From positions 868,001 to 932,000 of the forward strand of contig JACKMK010000002.1 in assembly GCA_024235395.1 (NCBI GenBank): a stretch of DNA of 64,000 nt, in the 5' to 3' direction. The number at the start of each line of letters is the position of its first letter. Position 1 is the stretch's first letter. The notes beneath the pieces were generated by a model, which was given only the letters and a program-made list of their open reading frames with translations, was not told where the DNA came from and did not search any database. Origin of the DNA: Chromatiaceae bacterium. Its GTDB lineage: Bacteria > Pseudomonadota > Gammaproteobacteria > Chromatiales > Chromatiaceae. Shown here piece by piece: positions 25,695 through 35,008 of the stretch. A program made the translations under genes and the position numbers.

Positions 25695-26966
25695 TTAGAG
25701 GCGACCGTCGGTCTCGGACCTTGGGAACAGATATTTGACATCGAACAGAACGGCATCGGGGGCACCGAACTCGCGGATCTTTCGGCTGCCGAGCTCGGTG
25801 AACTGGTGATGTCCGACAGCGATGACGATGGCCTGATACGAACCCGTCTCGGGCTGTGCAATCGGCGTAATGCCGTACTCGTGTTCGGCCTCTTCGGCGC
25901 TCACCCAGGGGTCCCAGACATCCACCTGCATCCCGTAACTCTTCAGCTCGTCGATGATATCGGTGACGCGGGTGTTGCGCAGATCAGGGCAGTTCTCTTT
26001 GAACGTGAGGCCCATGATCAGTGCGCGCTGACCGTTCACCGCCAGCCCACGTTTCAACAGCAATTTGACCAGGCTGCTGGCCACGTGTGAGCCCATACCG
26101 TCGTTGATGCGCCGACCCGCGAGGATCATCGCGGGATGATAGCCGATCGCCTGTGCCTTGTGCGTCAGGTAGTAGGGGTCCACACCGATACAGTGCCCAC
26201 CTACCAGACCGGGGCGGAATGGGAGGAAGTTCCACTTGGTGCCGGCTGCCTTGAGCACCTCTTCGGTGTCGATGCCCATCTTGTCGAAGATCAGCGCCAG
26301 CTCGTTCACCAATGCGATGTTCACGTCGCGCTGGGTGTTCTCGATCACCTTCGCGGCCTCGGCGACCCGGATACTGCTGGCCTTGTGGGTGCCGGCAACG
26401 ATGATGCTGGCATACAGCGCATCGACGAAGTCGGCGATTTCCGGTGTGGAGCCTGAGGTGACCTTCTTGATCGAAGTGACGCGGTGCTCCTTGTCGCCCG
26501 GGTTGATGCGCTCCGGGCTGTAGCCGGCAAAGAAGTCCTGGTTGAACTTCAGGCCCGAGACCTGTTCGATGACCGGAATGCAGTCCTCCTCGGTGGCACC
26601 GGGGTAGACCGTGGATTCATAGACCACGACATCCCCTTTGCCGATGACCTGGCCGACCGCGCGGCTCGCGGCGATCAGCGGGCGCAGATCGGGGGTCTTG
26701 TACTCGTCGATCGGCGTTGGGACAGTGACGATGTAGATGTTGCAGTGGCGGATATCGTCCAGTTCAGCGGTGAACTTCATCGCGACCGCTTTCAGTTCTT
26801 CGGGTTCCACCTCTAAAGAACTGTCTCTGCCTTGCCGCAATTCAGCAATACGCGGGACACTAATATCGTAACCGGTGACCGGGAACTTCCTGGCGAACTC
26901 GACGGCCAGCGGAAGTCCGACGTAACCGAGCCCGATCACGGCGATGTTGGCGTGTTGAATGTCCAT
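25695..26966 (-). CDS. Nucleotide-sugar 6-dehydrogenase, TviB/WbpO-like
   Basis: A 423-residue NAD-dependent dehydrogenase of the UDP-glucose/GDP-mannose family, closest by pattern to TviB/WbpO-type UDP-N-acetylhexosamine 6-dehydrogenases that supply uronic acids for capsular or O-polysaccharide. Features seen: NAD-binding GLGYVGLPLA (residues about 12-21), YESTVYPGATEED, the central KVIENTQRDVNIALVNE helix and the active-site cysteine in GGHCIGVDPYYL. It is the first gene of a two-gene minus-strand unit with the epimerase. The divergent 200-base gap separates it from the sugar transferase gene. Substrate assignment is from overall resemblance only. Confidence 0.87.
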   Translation of the reverse strand: MDIQHANIAVIGLGYVGLPLAVEFARKFPVTGYDISVPRIAELRQGRDSSLEVEPEELKAVAMKFTAELDDIRHCNIYIVTVPTPIDEYKTPDLRPLIAASRAVGQVIGKGDVVVYESTVYPGATEEDCIPVIEQVSGLKFNQDFFAGYSPERINPGDKEHRVTSIKKVTSGSTPEIADFVDALYASIIVAGTHKASSIRVAEAAKVIENTQRDVNIALVNELALIFDKMGIDTEEVLKAAGTKWNFLPFRPGLVGGHCIGVDPYYLTHKAQAIGYHPAMILAGRRINDGMGSHVASSLVKLLLKRGLAVNGQRALIMGLTFKENCPDLRNTRVTDIIDELKSYGMQVDVWDPWVSAEEAEHEYGITPIAQPETGSYQAIVIAVGHHQFTELGSRKIREFGAPDAVLFDVKYLFPRSETDGRL

Positions 26967-27166
26967 GGTGGCGAACGGCTTTCCTGAATCGTGCTGGCGG
27001 GCATGTCGCTCCGCGGCGCGAATGATACCTCAGCCTTGCTGGCAGAGGCGAGGTCGTCGGCTGTATATAGTGAGCAGGACGTGAATTTTTCGATTCCTTG
27101 GTTGATCAGCCGGGTGTGGTTTGTCAGGCTCGGCACGCTTACTGGCAGCGAGGTCAGGTACCCCGA

Positions 27167-28558
27167 ATGATGATCCGGCTTTTTGGTCACTATGTGTCCA
27201 AGCTCTACCTGCTGCTCGGCGGGGTCGAGTTCCTGGTCATGTTCTACTCGTTGCTGGCCGGGTTCTACATGCGGTTGCCGCCGGAAGAAATGAATCTGGC
27301 GGCGATGCCGGAGACGCTGTCCTACACCGCGCTCGCCTATGCGTCGGCGATGACCATCGCGATGGTTTCCGTCGGCCTCTACCAGCGTGGGTTGCCATTC
27401 AGCGCCGGTCTCCTGGTGCGACTCGGCCTGAGCTTCCTGATCGCCAGCGTGGCGATGAGTGCGGTGTTCTACACCTTCCCCGATCTGGTCGTCGGTCGTC
27501 GCACCATGGCGTACGCGATGTTGTTCACCTTCGTCGGCGTTTTGGGGCTGCGCAGTCTGTTCTTCCGGCTGACGCACAGCGAGCTGCAGTCGACCACTGT
27601 CCTGGTGCTGGGTACCGGCAGGCAGGCGCAGATGATCGCCGACCTGGCGCCACGCCAGGCCGGTTTCCGGGTCGTGGGCTACATCCCGGTCAACGAGCAG
27701 GAGACCAACATCCCGCGGGATCTCTGGTTGCCGCACGATCGGCGCCTGATGGATATCGTGCTGGCAAACGAAGTGGACGAGATCGTGGTCGCGCCCGACG
27801 ACCGCCGGCTTCGGCTGCCGGTGGACGAGATTCTCGATTGCAAGATGTCGGGCACCATGGTGCTGGATCTGCTGAGTTTCTTCGAAAAGGAGACATCCAG
27901 GATCAAGCTCGACGTGCTGCACCCGAGCTGGATATTTTTCTCCGACGGTTTCCGCCTCAGCGGTGTCGCGCAGTATTCGAAGCGCGCCCTGGACCTGTTG
28001 GTGGGACTGCTGATCTTCCTGCTATCCTGGCCACTGATGGTGCTGGTGGCGTTGGCGATCGTGGCGGAGAGCAGGGGTCGGGGGCCGATCCTGTTTCATC
28101 AGGTGCGCGTTGGCCTGAACGGGCGAACCTTCCACGTGCACAAGTTCCGTAGCATGCGCACCGACGCGGAGGCGGATGGCGTCGCGCGTTGGGCAACCAA
28201 GAACGACAACCGGATTACCCGGGTGGGCGCACTCATCCGCAAGACCCGGCTGGACGAACTGCCGCAGGTCTTCAACGTCCTGCTCGGTGAGATGAGCCTG
28301 GTGGGTCCACGTCCGGAACGTCCCGAGTTCGTGGAACAGTTGGAAAAGGAGATCCCGTTCTATGCCGAGCGCCACCGGGTCAAGCCGGGCCTGACCGGCT
28401 GGGCGCAGCTCTCGTACCCCTACGGCGCAACGATCGATGATGCCCGCAACAAGCTCGAGTTCGATCTCTATTACGTCAAGAATGCAAGCGCCTTCCTCGA
28501 TCTCATCATTCTGCTCGAGACCGTCGAGGTCGTTTTGTGGGGCAAGGGTGCTCATTAG
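27167..28558 (+). CDS. PEP-CTERM-system-associated sugar transferase (EpsB/WcaJ-type polyprenyl glycosylphosphotransferase)
   Basis: Transfers the first sugar-1-phosphate to undecaprenyl phosphate to begin an exopolysaccharide repeat unit. The start is ATG 27167 (or the next ATG at 27170), with AGGTCAGG about nine bases upstream. The 463-residue product has about four N-terminal transmembrane helices, a Rossmann-like middle domain (VLGTGRQAQMIADL), one further membrane helix (about LLVGLLIFLLSWPLMVLVAL) and the C-terminal bacterial sugar transferase domain with KFRSMRTDAE, RKTRLDELPQ and MSLVGPRPERPEF. It is immediately upstream of prsK-prsR-prsT, which is the context of the PEP-CTERM-associated subfamily. 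Confidence 0.88.
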   Translation: MMIRLFGHYVSKLYLLLGGVEFLVMFYSLLAGFYMRLPPEEMNLAAMPETLSYTALAYASAMTIAMVSVGLYQRGLPFSAGLLVRLGLSFLIASVAMSAVFYTFPDLVVGRRTMAYAMLFTFVGVLGLRSLFFRLTHSELQSTTVLVLGTGRQAQMIADLAPRQAGFRVVGYIPVNEQETNIPRDLWLPHDRRLMDIVLANEVDEIVVAPDDRRLRLPVDEILDCKMSGTMVLDLLSFFEKETSRIKLDVLHPSWIFFSDGFRLSGVAQYSKRALDLLVGLLIFLLSWPLMVLVALAIVAESRGRGPILFHQVRVGLNGRTFHVHKFRSMRTDAEADGVARWATKNDNRITRVGALIRKTRLDELPQVFNVLLGEMSLVGPRPERPEFVEQLEKEIPFYAERHRVKPGLTGWAQLSYPYGATIDDARNKLEFDLYYVKNASAFLDLIILLETVEVVLWGKGAH

Positions 28559-28621
28559 CGGCTGGCATCAACGGTCACGTCAACGGGGCAGCGCCTGGTT
28601 TGGCGGGACGGATACCCCGCG

Positions 28622-30703
28622 GTGGTAAAGGAACTCGCGTTTTTCAGTTACGGCCTGGCGGCGCTTGCGTACCTGTTTCTGCTGGTCCTGCTGCTGACCG
28701 GCTGGCGGGCGCGTTTCCAAGGCTCGCAGCTGATGGTCTCAGTCGCGGGATCTGCGGTATGGGCCATCGCAGCGGCCACCCAATCGCGATACGGGGTGCC
28801 CGATTTCAACCTGGTGCTAGCCGCGGAAGTCGTACGCAATCTGCTGTGGATCTTCTTCCTGCTCTATCTGTTGCGGCCTTTTGCGGAAGGCAACGCCCTG
28901 TACACACGGATGCTGGGCCACGTCAGACTCGGTTGCCTGGTCCTCGGTTTGTTGATGCTGTTGACGCTGGTCGAGATTCCGGCGCTCACCGACTGGTTGC
29001 GGCCCAGCGCGTTGCGCGGCGAGTTCTCTTTGATGGGGCAGTTGTTGTTCGCCGTGCTGGGCATGGCACTCGTCGAGCAGTTGTTCCGTAACACCCCGAT
29101 CGAGCAGCGCTGGGGTATCAAGTATTTGTGTTTCGGACTCGGCGTGCTGTTCGTGTTCGACTTCTACCTGTACACCGATGCGTTGTTGTTCCATCAACTC
29201 GATGGGGCCATCTGGTCGGCGCGGGGTTTTGTCAATGTAACCGCAATTCCGCTGATTGCCATCACAGCGGCGCGAAATCCGGATTGGAATCTGCCGGTAT
29301 TCCTCTCGCGTCGCATGGTGCTGCATTCGACCACGTTGTTCAGCGCCGGGCTGTACATGCTGCTGATGGCCCTCGCGGGCTACTACATCAAGCTGTACGG
29401 CGGTGAGTGGGGCGGTGTGTTGCAGATCGCGTTTCTGTTCGGCGCGATCACCGTGTTGGTGGCCCTGTTGTTTTCCGGGCAGTTCCGTGCCCGGACAAAG
29501 GTTTTCCTCAACAAGCACTTTTTCAGTTACCGGTACGACTACCGCGAAGAGTGGCTGCGGATAATAGGCCTGTTGGCAGGAGTCCGTGGTGATCTGCCGT
29601 TGAACGAGCGCGTGATCTGGGCCCTGGCGGAGATTGTCGAAAGTTCCGGCGGGCTGTTGTGGACACGTACCGAAAAAGGCAACTATCGCTTCAGGGCGCG
29701 CTTCAATGCCCAGTACGCGGTGGAGCACGTGATCGAGGCAGAAGAACCGATGGCGCCGTTCATGGAGCGACAGCGCTGGGTGATCGATCTCGACGAATAC
29801 CGATCCGCACCCGACGTGTACGGTGATCTCGGGCTGCCGGAGTGGATTCTGCAGAATCCGGATGCTTGGCTGATCGTGCCGCTGATCCACGACGAACGCC
29901 TGCTGGGTTTCGTAATGTTGTTGCAGCCGCGGGCGCCGCAATCCATCAACTGGGAGAATCTCGATCTACTGAAGACGGTCGGTATGCAGGCAGCCAGTTA
30001 CCTGGCACTCAGCCAGGCGGCCGAGGCGCTCGCCGAGGCACGCCAGTTCGAGGGCTTCAACCGCTTGTCCGCATTCGTGATTCACGATCTGAAAAACCTG
30101 ATCGCGCAATTGTCGCTCGTCGTCAAGAATGCCGCCCGCCACAAGCACAATCCCGAATTCATCGAAGATGCGGTACATACCATCGAGAACGCGGTTAACA
30201 AGATGAACCGGTTGATGGCGCAGTTGAAGAGCGCCGATGTGACCGGGGAGCGCCGGCGTATTGATTTGGTCACGGAGGCGCAACACGTGGTGGCGGCGAA
30301 GGCCAGTGGCAAGCCCGTTCCGGTCTTCCGGGCCGATGTGCCATCAGCGCATGTGTTGGCGGAACCTGATCGATTGTCGTCGGTGTTGGGGCATGTCGTG
30401 CAGAATGCCCAGGATGCGACGCCACCGGACGGCAAAGTCGAGGTGGTGCTGCGGGTTTCCGGCGACCAAGCTATAGTTGAGGTTCGCGATACCGGATCGG
30501 GAATGGATGCAGATTTCATAAAGACGCGCCTGTTCAGGCCGTTTGATTCCACCAAGGGCCTGACCGGCATGGGGATTGGTGCGTACGAGTGCCGCGAGGT
30601 CATCTCGGCGTTGGGTGGTCAGGTGGTCGTCGAAAGTGCCCCTGGGCGTGGCACGACATTCCGCATCATGCTGCCGCTGGTCGACCATTCGTCGTCGAGC
30701 TGA
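28622..30703 (+). CDS. prsK: PEP-CTERM system sensor histidine kinase PrsK
   Basis: Membrane histidine kinase thought to act with PrsR to control exosortase-linked exopolysaccharide genes. The 693-residue product has about eight transmembrane helices in the first 290 residues, a GAF-like region about 325-465, a dimerisation/phosphoacceptor helix with His488 in VIHDLKNLIAQLSL, and an HATPase domain with VQNAQDATP (N box), DTGSGM (G1) and GMGIGAYECREV (G2). The GTG start at 28622 follows the sugar transferase stop by 63 bases. The HDLKN motif and membrane-GAF-kinase layout match PrsK. The ligand is unknown. Confidence 0.87.
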   Translation: MVKELAFFSYGLAALAYLFLLVLLLTGWRARFQGSQLMVSVAGSAVWAIAAATQSRYGVPDFNLVLAAEVVRNLLWIFFLLYLLRPFAEGNALYTRMLGHVRLGCLVLGLLMLLTLVEIPALTDWLRPSALRGEFSLMGQLLFAVLGMALVEQLFRNTPIEQRWGIKYLCFGLGVLFVFDFYLYTDALLFHQLDGAIWSARGFVNVTAIPLIAITAARNPDWNLPVFLSRRMVLHSTTLFSAGLYMLLMALAGYYIKLYGGEWGGVLQIAFLFGAITVLVALLFSGQFRARTKVFLNKHFFSYRYDYREEWLRIIGLLAGVRGDLPLNERVIWALAEIVESSGGLLWTRTEKGNYRFRARFNAQYAVEHVIEAEEPMAPFMERQRWVIDLDEYRSAPDVYGDLGLPEWILQNPDAWLIVPLIHDERLLGFVMLLQPRAPQSINWENLDLLKTVGMQAASYLALSQAAEALAEARQFEGFNRLSAFVIHDLKNLIAQLSLVVKNAARHKHNPEFIEDAVHTIENAVNKMNRLMAQLKSADVTGERRRIDLVTEAQHVVAAKASGKPVPVFRADVPSAHVLAEPDRLSSVLGHVVQNAQDATPPDGKVEVVLRVSGDQAIVEVRDTGSGMDADFIKTRLFRPFDSTKGLTGMGIGAYECREVISALGGQVVVESAPGRGTTFRIMLPLVDHSSSS

Positions 30704-30747
30704 TGCCGCATATCCTGTTGTGAGACTGATTTGAGGACCGATAGACG

Positions 30748-32109
30748 TTGGCAGAGAGCAAAGATAAGCTGCTGATAGTAGAGGACGACCCGGGTCTGCA
30801 AAGCCAGCTCAAGTGGAGCTTTGCAGATTTCGAGGTGGCGGTGGCCGAGGAGCGCGACAGTGCCTTGGCCCACCTGCGCCGGCTGGAGCCGCCCGTTGTG
30901 ACACTCGACCTCGGGCTTCCGCCGGATCCCGGCGGCGTCACCGAAGGCTTCGGTCTGCTGGAGAAGATCCTGGCCCTGGCCCCCGATACCAAGGTGATCG
31001 TGGTGACCGGGCACAACGATCGCACCAACGCAATGCGTGCCATCGCCATGGGCGCGTATGACTTCTACGAGAAGCCGATAGACCCCGACCTGTTGGGGAT
31101 CACCATCAAGCGTGCCGCGCGGCTGTATCACATCGAGCAGGAGAACCGGCGTCTGCAGACGGCGACCGGCAGTTCGGTTCTCGAAGGCCTGATCGCATCC
31201 AGTGCGGAGATGTTGAAGGTCTGCCGGACCGTCGAGAAACTTGCACCTACCGACGTGTCGACGCTGATTCTCGGTGAAAGCGGCACCGGCAAAGAGGTCC
31301 TGGTCAAGGCACTGCACAACCTCAGCGACCGCCACGACAAACGATTGGTCGCAATCAATTGCGCCGCTATTCCTGAAGCGCTGCTCGAGAGTGAACTGTT
31401 CGGTTACGAGAAAGGTGCATTCACCGGCGCGGCGAAAACGACACAGGGCAAGATCGAGGTCGCGAATGGCGGCATCCTGTTTCTCGACGAGGTCGGCGAT
31501 CTGCCGCAACCGTTGCAGGCGAAGCTGCTTCGATTTCTCCAGGAGCGCGTGATCGAGCGTATCGGCGGCCGCTCGGAGATTCCGGTCGATGTCCGCGTGA
31601 TCTGTGCCACCCATCGCGATCTGCCCGAGCTGATTCGCGCCGGCGACTTCCGCGAAGACCTTTACTACCGCATCAACGAGGCGACGATACGCGTTCCACC
31701 GCTGCGCGAGCGACCGGGCGACAGTCTGTTGCTGGCACGGGCCTTCCTGGAAAAGTTCGCTGCACAGTTCAAGCGGCCGCTGAAGGGATTCAGTCCGCAG
31801 GCGATCGAGGGGATCGAGGCCTACCCATGGCCGGGAAACGTCCGCGAACTGGAGAACCGTGTCAAACGTGCGGTGATCATGGCCGACGGCAATCAGGTCT
31901 CGCTCGAAGACCTGGAACTGCCGACACAGGAGGCCGACGAGCCGGCCGAGCCCTTCAACCTGCGTGAGGTTCGTGAGAAAGCGGAATCCCAGGCGATCCT
32001 ACGGGCCTTGGCGCGCGTCGATGGCAACGTCTCGAAGACCGCTGAGCTGCTGGGGGTGACCCGGCCCACGCTGTACAATCTGATGAAAAAATACGGGATC
32101 AGCGATTGA
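30748..32109 (+). CDS. prsR: PEP-CTERM-box sigma-54 response regulator PrsR
   Basis: A 453-residue NtrC-like activator. Receiver domain about 1-125 with phosphoacceptor Asp54 (VTLDLGLPPD) and the lysine in YEKPID; AAA+ domain about 165-390 with Walker A GESGTGKE, sigma-54 contact loop GAFTGA and LFLDEVGDLP; Fis-type helix-turn-helix at the C-terminus (NVSKTAELLGVTRPTLYNLMKK). The TTG start at 30748 has GAGG 12 bases upstream and lies 44 bases after prsK, so the kinase and regulator are a pair. Targets should carry sigma-54 promoters; I did not find a convincing one in front of the genes of this cluster. Confidence 0.9.
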   Translation: MAESKDKLLIVEDDPGLQSQLKWSFADFEVAVAEERDSALAHLRRLEPPVVTLDLGLPPDPGGVTEGFGLLEKILALAPDTKVIVVTGHNDRTNAMRAIAMGAYDFYEKPIDPDLLGITIKRAARLYHIEQENRRLQTATGSSVLEGLIASSAEMLKVCRTVEKLAPTDVSTLILGESGTGKEVLVKALHNLSDRHDKRLVAINCAAIPEALLESELFGYEKGAFTGAAKTTQGKIEVANGGILFLDEVGDLPQPLQAKLLRFLQERVIERIGGRSEIPVDVRVICATHRDLPELIRAGDFREDLYYRINEATIRVPPLRERPGDSLLLARAFLEKFAAQFKRPLKGFSPQAIEGIEAYPWPGNVRELENRVKRAVIMADGNQVSLEDLELPTQEADEPAEPFNLREVREKAESQAILRALARVDGNVSKTAELLGVTRPTLYNLMKKYGISD

Positions 32110-32227
32110 ATCGCCGATCGGCCGATCTGGTGCCTCAGCGCAGGCAACACTGCTGTGACGAAGCGTAGTATCGGCGGATGGCGCAAGATCGCGCACCGGC
32201 CGGTTTCTGCATGAGTGGGAGGATTGC

Positions 32228-35008
32228 ATGCTGTCACGTGCCCTGTTCTGTTTTGTTGTCGCGGTCGGCCTCGCGGTCACGTGTGGAAGTTCCGTTGCGG
32301 CATCCGCCGACGACTATTTCTCCGAGGCGCAAAAGTACGTCGCGGAGGGGTCGGTCAAATCCGCAATTATCGAATTGAAGAATGCGCTGCAGAAAGACCC
32401 CACGCATGTGAAGTCGCGTCTGTTGCTCGGTTCGTTGTACCTGCGCAATGGCGACACTGCTGCAGCGGTTAAGGAATACGGGCGGGCGCGCGAACTTGGC
32501 GCGGCGGACGACCTCTGGATGAGGGGCTATGCGCGTGCGCTGGTGCTACAGGGAAGCTTCCAGCAACTTCTGGACGAGGTGCGGGTCAAGCCCAGTATGC
32601 CGGGCGAACTGCGCGCTCAATTGCTTGCAATGCGCGGCAATGCACAAATCGCGCTGCGCCACATCGATGAGGGAATCGCGGAGTACGATGCGGCGTTGGC
32701 ACTGGAGCCCGGGAACCCGGTCGCGCGTCTGGGCAAGGCGCAGATCATGTTGGGTGAGGGGCGCGAAGACGAGGCGTTGGCACAATTCAACGAGGTCCTT
32801 GCGGAGAACCCTGGCCATGTCGAGACCCGGCTGGCGCGTGGCGATCTGCGACGCCGCATGCATCAACTGGCGGATGCCGCCGCAGACTACCAGCGCGCGG
32901 CTGAAGAGGACCCTGTCAATCCGCGGGCGCGCATCGGGCTCGCGCTCGTGCACATCGCGCAACGCGATATAGCGGCTGCCAAACAGGATCTCGAGGCGTT
33001 GAACAAGATTGCCCGCGATGTGCCGGCGGTCAATTATCTGCGGGCCCTGGTTTCGTTCCAGGAAGGTGATTACGACCGCGCCTCGGACGAGTTGCAGACC
33101 CTGCTGCGGGTCGCACCGAGCAATGTACAGGCGCAGTTGCTGTACGGAATCGTCAGCTATGCACGCAACCAGTTCACGATTGCGGACGACTACCTCACCC
33201 GTGTCTATTCAAGTATCCCAGGCAATGTCCAGGTGGCGAAAATACTCGGTGCGACCCGTCTGAAGCTTCGCCAACCGGACCGCGCCGTCCAGGTTCTCGG
33301 TGGCGTGGTAGACGCCAACTCGGGTGATGCACAGTTGTTGGCCCTCCTGGGTACCGCATACATCCAGTCGGGCAACAACAGCAAGGGCGCTGAGTACATC
33401 GAAAAAGCCGTCGAGATCGACCCGGACCGGGCGTTGCTGCGTACGCAGTTGGCGATCGGGAAGATCGCATCCGGCGATACCTCTGGAGCTATCTCGCAGC
33501 TGGAATCCGCGGTCGCGTTGGATCAAGACGTGCTGCAGGCCGACGTCCTGCTGGTGCTCAGCTATCTCAACAAGCACGAATTCGACAAGGCGATCGCAGC
33601 GTCCGAGGCTTTGGAGAAGCGGATGGTGGACAGCCCGATCCCCTACAACCTGACTGGGCTTGCATATCTTGCACAGAGTCGGTTCGACGAGGCGCAGGCG
33701 AAGTTCGAGCAGGCTTTGGAGAAGGACCCGAATTTCCTGGTCGCGATAATGAACATCGCCCGCAAATCGACGTTGCAGGGGGATGCCGAGGCAGCAGCTC
33801 GTGCGTATGAACGCGTGCTGCAGCGTGACCCGAAACACTTGGGTGCGCTGCTTGGGATGGCGGCACTGGCGAAGGCGGGGGGCGATGCTGCGGCTACCGA
33901 GCAGTGGTTGCTCAGGGCCAACGAATCCAATCCGAAAGCGTTGCAGCCGATGCTGATTCTCGCCGAGCACTACCTGCGTGCCAACGAAGGGCTGAAAGCG
34001 ATGACAGCGCTCTCGGGACTGGCTCCAGAGCAGGCGGAGCACCCCGCAGCGTTGCGCCTGAAAGGTATGGCTCAATTGCAAAGTGGCGACTATCCGAGTG
34101 CGGTGTTCACTTTTTCGACGCTGACCGAACGGCAACCGGAGTTGCTCGAGGGCTGGTTTCAACTTGCCCGCGCCCAAGTGGCTGGCGGCGATCCGGACGC
34201 CGCGCGCGACAGCTTCCGGCGTGCCATCGAACTCGATCCCGAGCACAAGGTACCGCTGGTATGGATAGGCCTCGCGGAACTCGAGTTGCGTGAAAATCGC
34301 TACGATCAGGCGCTGGAACAGGCGAAACAGATCAAGACGTACTTTCCGGACAACGTCTACGGTTACGACATTGAGGCGGCCGCCTATCGCGGCAAGGGCG
34401 ATATCGAGGCATCGCTCGCAGCCACTGAAGCCGGCCTGGCGGTCGAACGTACCTCGCGTCGCGTGCGGATCTTTGCGAATGCCCTGACTGCCGCCGGGAA
34501 GGCCGACAAAGGGGTCAAGGTGCTCAACGACTGGCTCGCTGAGCATTCGGATGACGGCAGTGCGTGGGCCAACCTCGGAATGCTGCAGCAGCAGGCAGGT
34601 CGTGCCGGTGAGGCGATCGCGGCCTATGAACAGGCGATCTCGAAGGTCGAGGTAAATCCGGTAATCCTCAACAACATGGCGTGGTTGTATCTGGAACGCG
34701 ATGGCAAGCGTGCACTGGAGTTGGCGACCCGTGCATATGAACTGGCGCCGTCACGTGCCGAGATCGTCGATACCTATGGCTGGATCCTGTTCCAGCAGGG
34801 CCGCGCCCCGGAAGGTCTGGCAGCACTCCAGCAGGCGTTTGTGATCGCACCGCGCAATGCCGAGATCGGCCTGCACGTGGCCGAGGCGCTGCATCGGTTG
34901 GATCGCGACTCGGAGGCGCGCCCGGTGCTGGAACGCATTGTCCGCGAGAACCCCAATACGCAGCACGCGGAAGCCGCGAACGCCTTACTGCAGCGACTGC
35001 GAGGTTGA
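32228..35008 (+). CDS. prsT: PEP-CTERM system TPR-repeat protein PrsT
   Basis: A 926-residue exported protein composed almost wholly of tetratricopeptide repeats (about 20 or more helix pairs between residues 28 and 920), presumed to scaffold exopolysaccharide secretion in the periplasm. The signal sequence covers about the first 25 residues. Family members are described as lipoproteins, but the only nearby cysteine (C19, context AVTC) is a poor lipobox and a signal-peptidase I site around residues 23-25 is as likely. The ATG has a strong GGGAGG site. It is separated from prsR by 118 bases, so it may have its own promoter. Its 3' end overlaps the convergent sugar kinase gene by 24 bases. Confidence 0.87.
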   Translation: MLSRALFCFVVAVGLAVTCGSSVAASADDYFSEAQKYVAEGSVKSAIIELKNALQKDPTHVKSRLLLGSLYLRNGDTAAAVKEYGRARELGAADDLWMRGYARALVLQGSFQQLLDEVRVKPSMPGELRAQLLAMRGNAQIALRHIDEGIAEYDAALALEPGNPVARLGKAQIMLGEGREDEALAQFNEVLAENPGHVETRLARGDLRRRMHQLADAAADYQRAAEEDPVNPRARIGLALVHIAQRDIAAAKQDLEALNKIARDVPAVNYLRALVSFQEGDYDRASDELQTLLRVAPSNVQAQLLYGIVSYARNQFTIADDYLTRVYSSIPGNVQVAKILGATRLKLRQPDRAVQVLGGVVDANSGDAQLLALLGTAYIQSGNNSKGAEYIEKAVEIDPDRALLRTQLAIGKIASGDTSGAISQLESAVALDQDVLQADVLLVLSYLNKHEFDKAIAASEALEKRMVDSPIPYNLTGLAYLAQSRFDEAQAKFEQALEKDPNFLVAIMNIARKSTLQGDAEAAARAYERVLQRDPKHLGALLGMAALAKAGGDAAATEQWLLRANESNPKALQPMLILAEHYLRANEGLKAMTALSGLAPEQAEHPAALRLKGMAQLQSGDYPSAVFTFSTLTERQPELLEGWFQLARAQVAGGDPDAARDSFRRAIELDPEHKVPLVWIGLAELELRENRYDQALEQAKQIKTYFPDNVYGYDIEAAAYRGKGDIEASLAATEAGLAVERTSRRVRIFANALTAAGKADKGVKVLNDWLAEHSDDGSAWANLGMLQQQAGRAGEAIAAYEQAISKVEVNPVILNNMAWLYLERDGKRALELATRAYELAPSRAEIVDTYGWILFQQGRAPEGLAALQQAFVIAPRNAEIGLHVAEALHRLDRDSEARPVLERIVRENPNTQHAEAANALLQRLRG

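Noticed and set aside
27121..27166. Sigma-54 promoter upstream of the sugar transferase (CGGCACG-N4-CTGGC)
   Set aside because: The essential GC of the -12 element reads GG, so the key dinucleotide is missing.
32110..32227. Sigma-54 promoter upstream of prsT
   Set aside because: A GG-N10-GC occurrence (in TCGGCCGATCTGGTGCC) matches only three of seven and three of five consensus bases, at the level expected by chance in GC-rich DNA.
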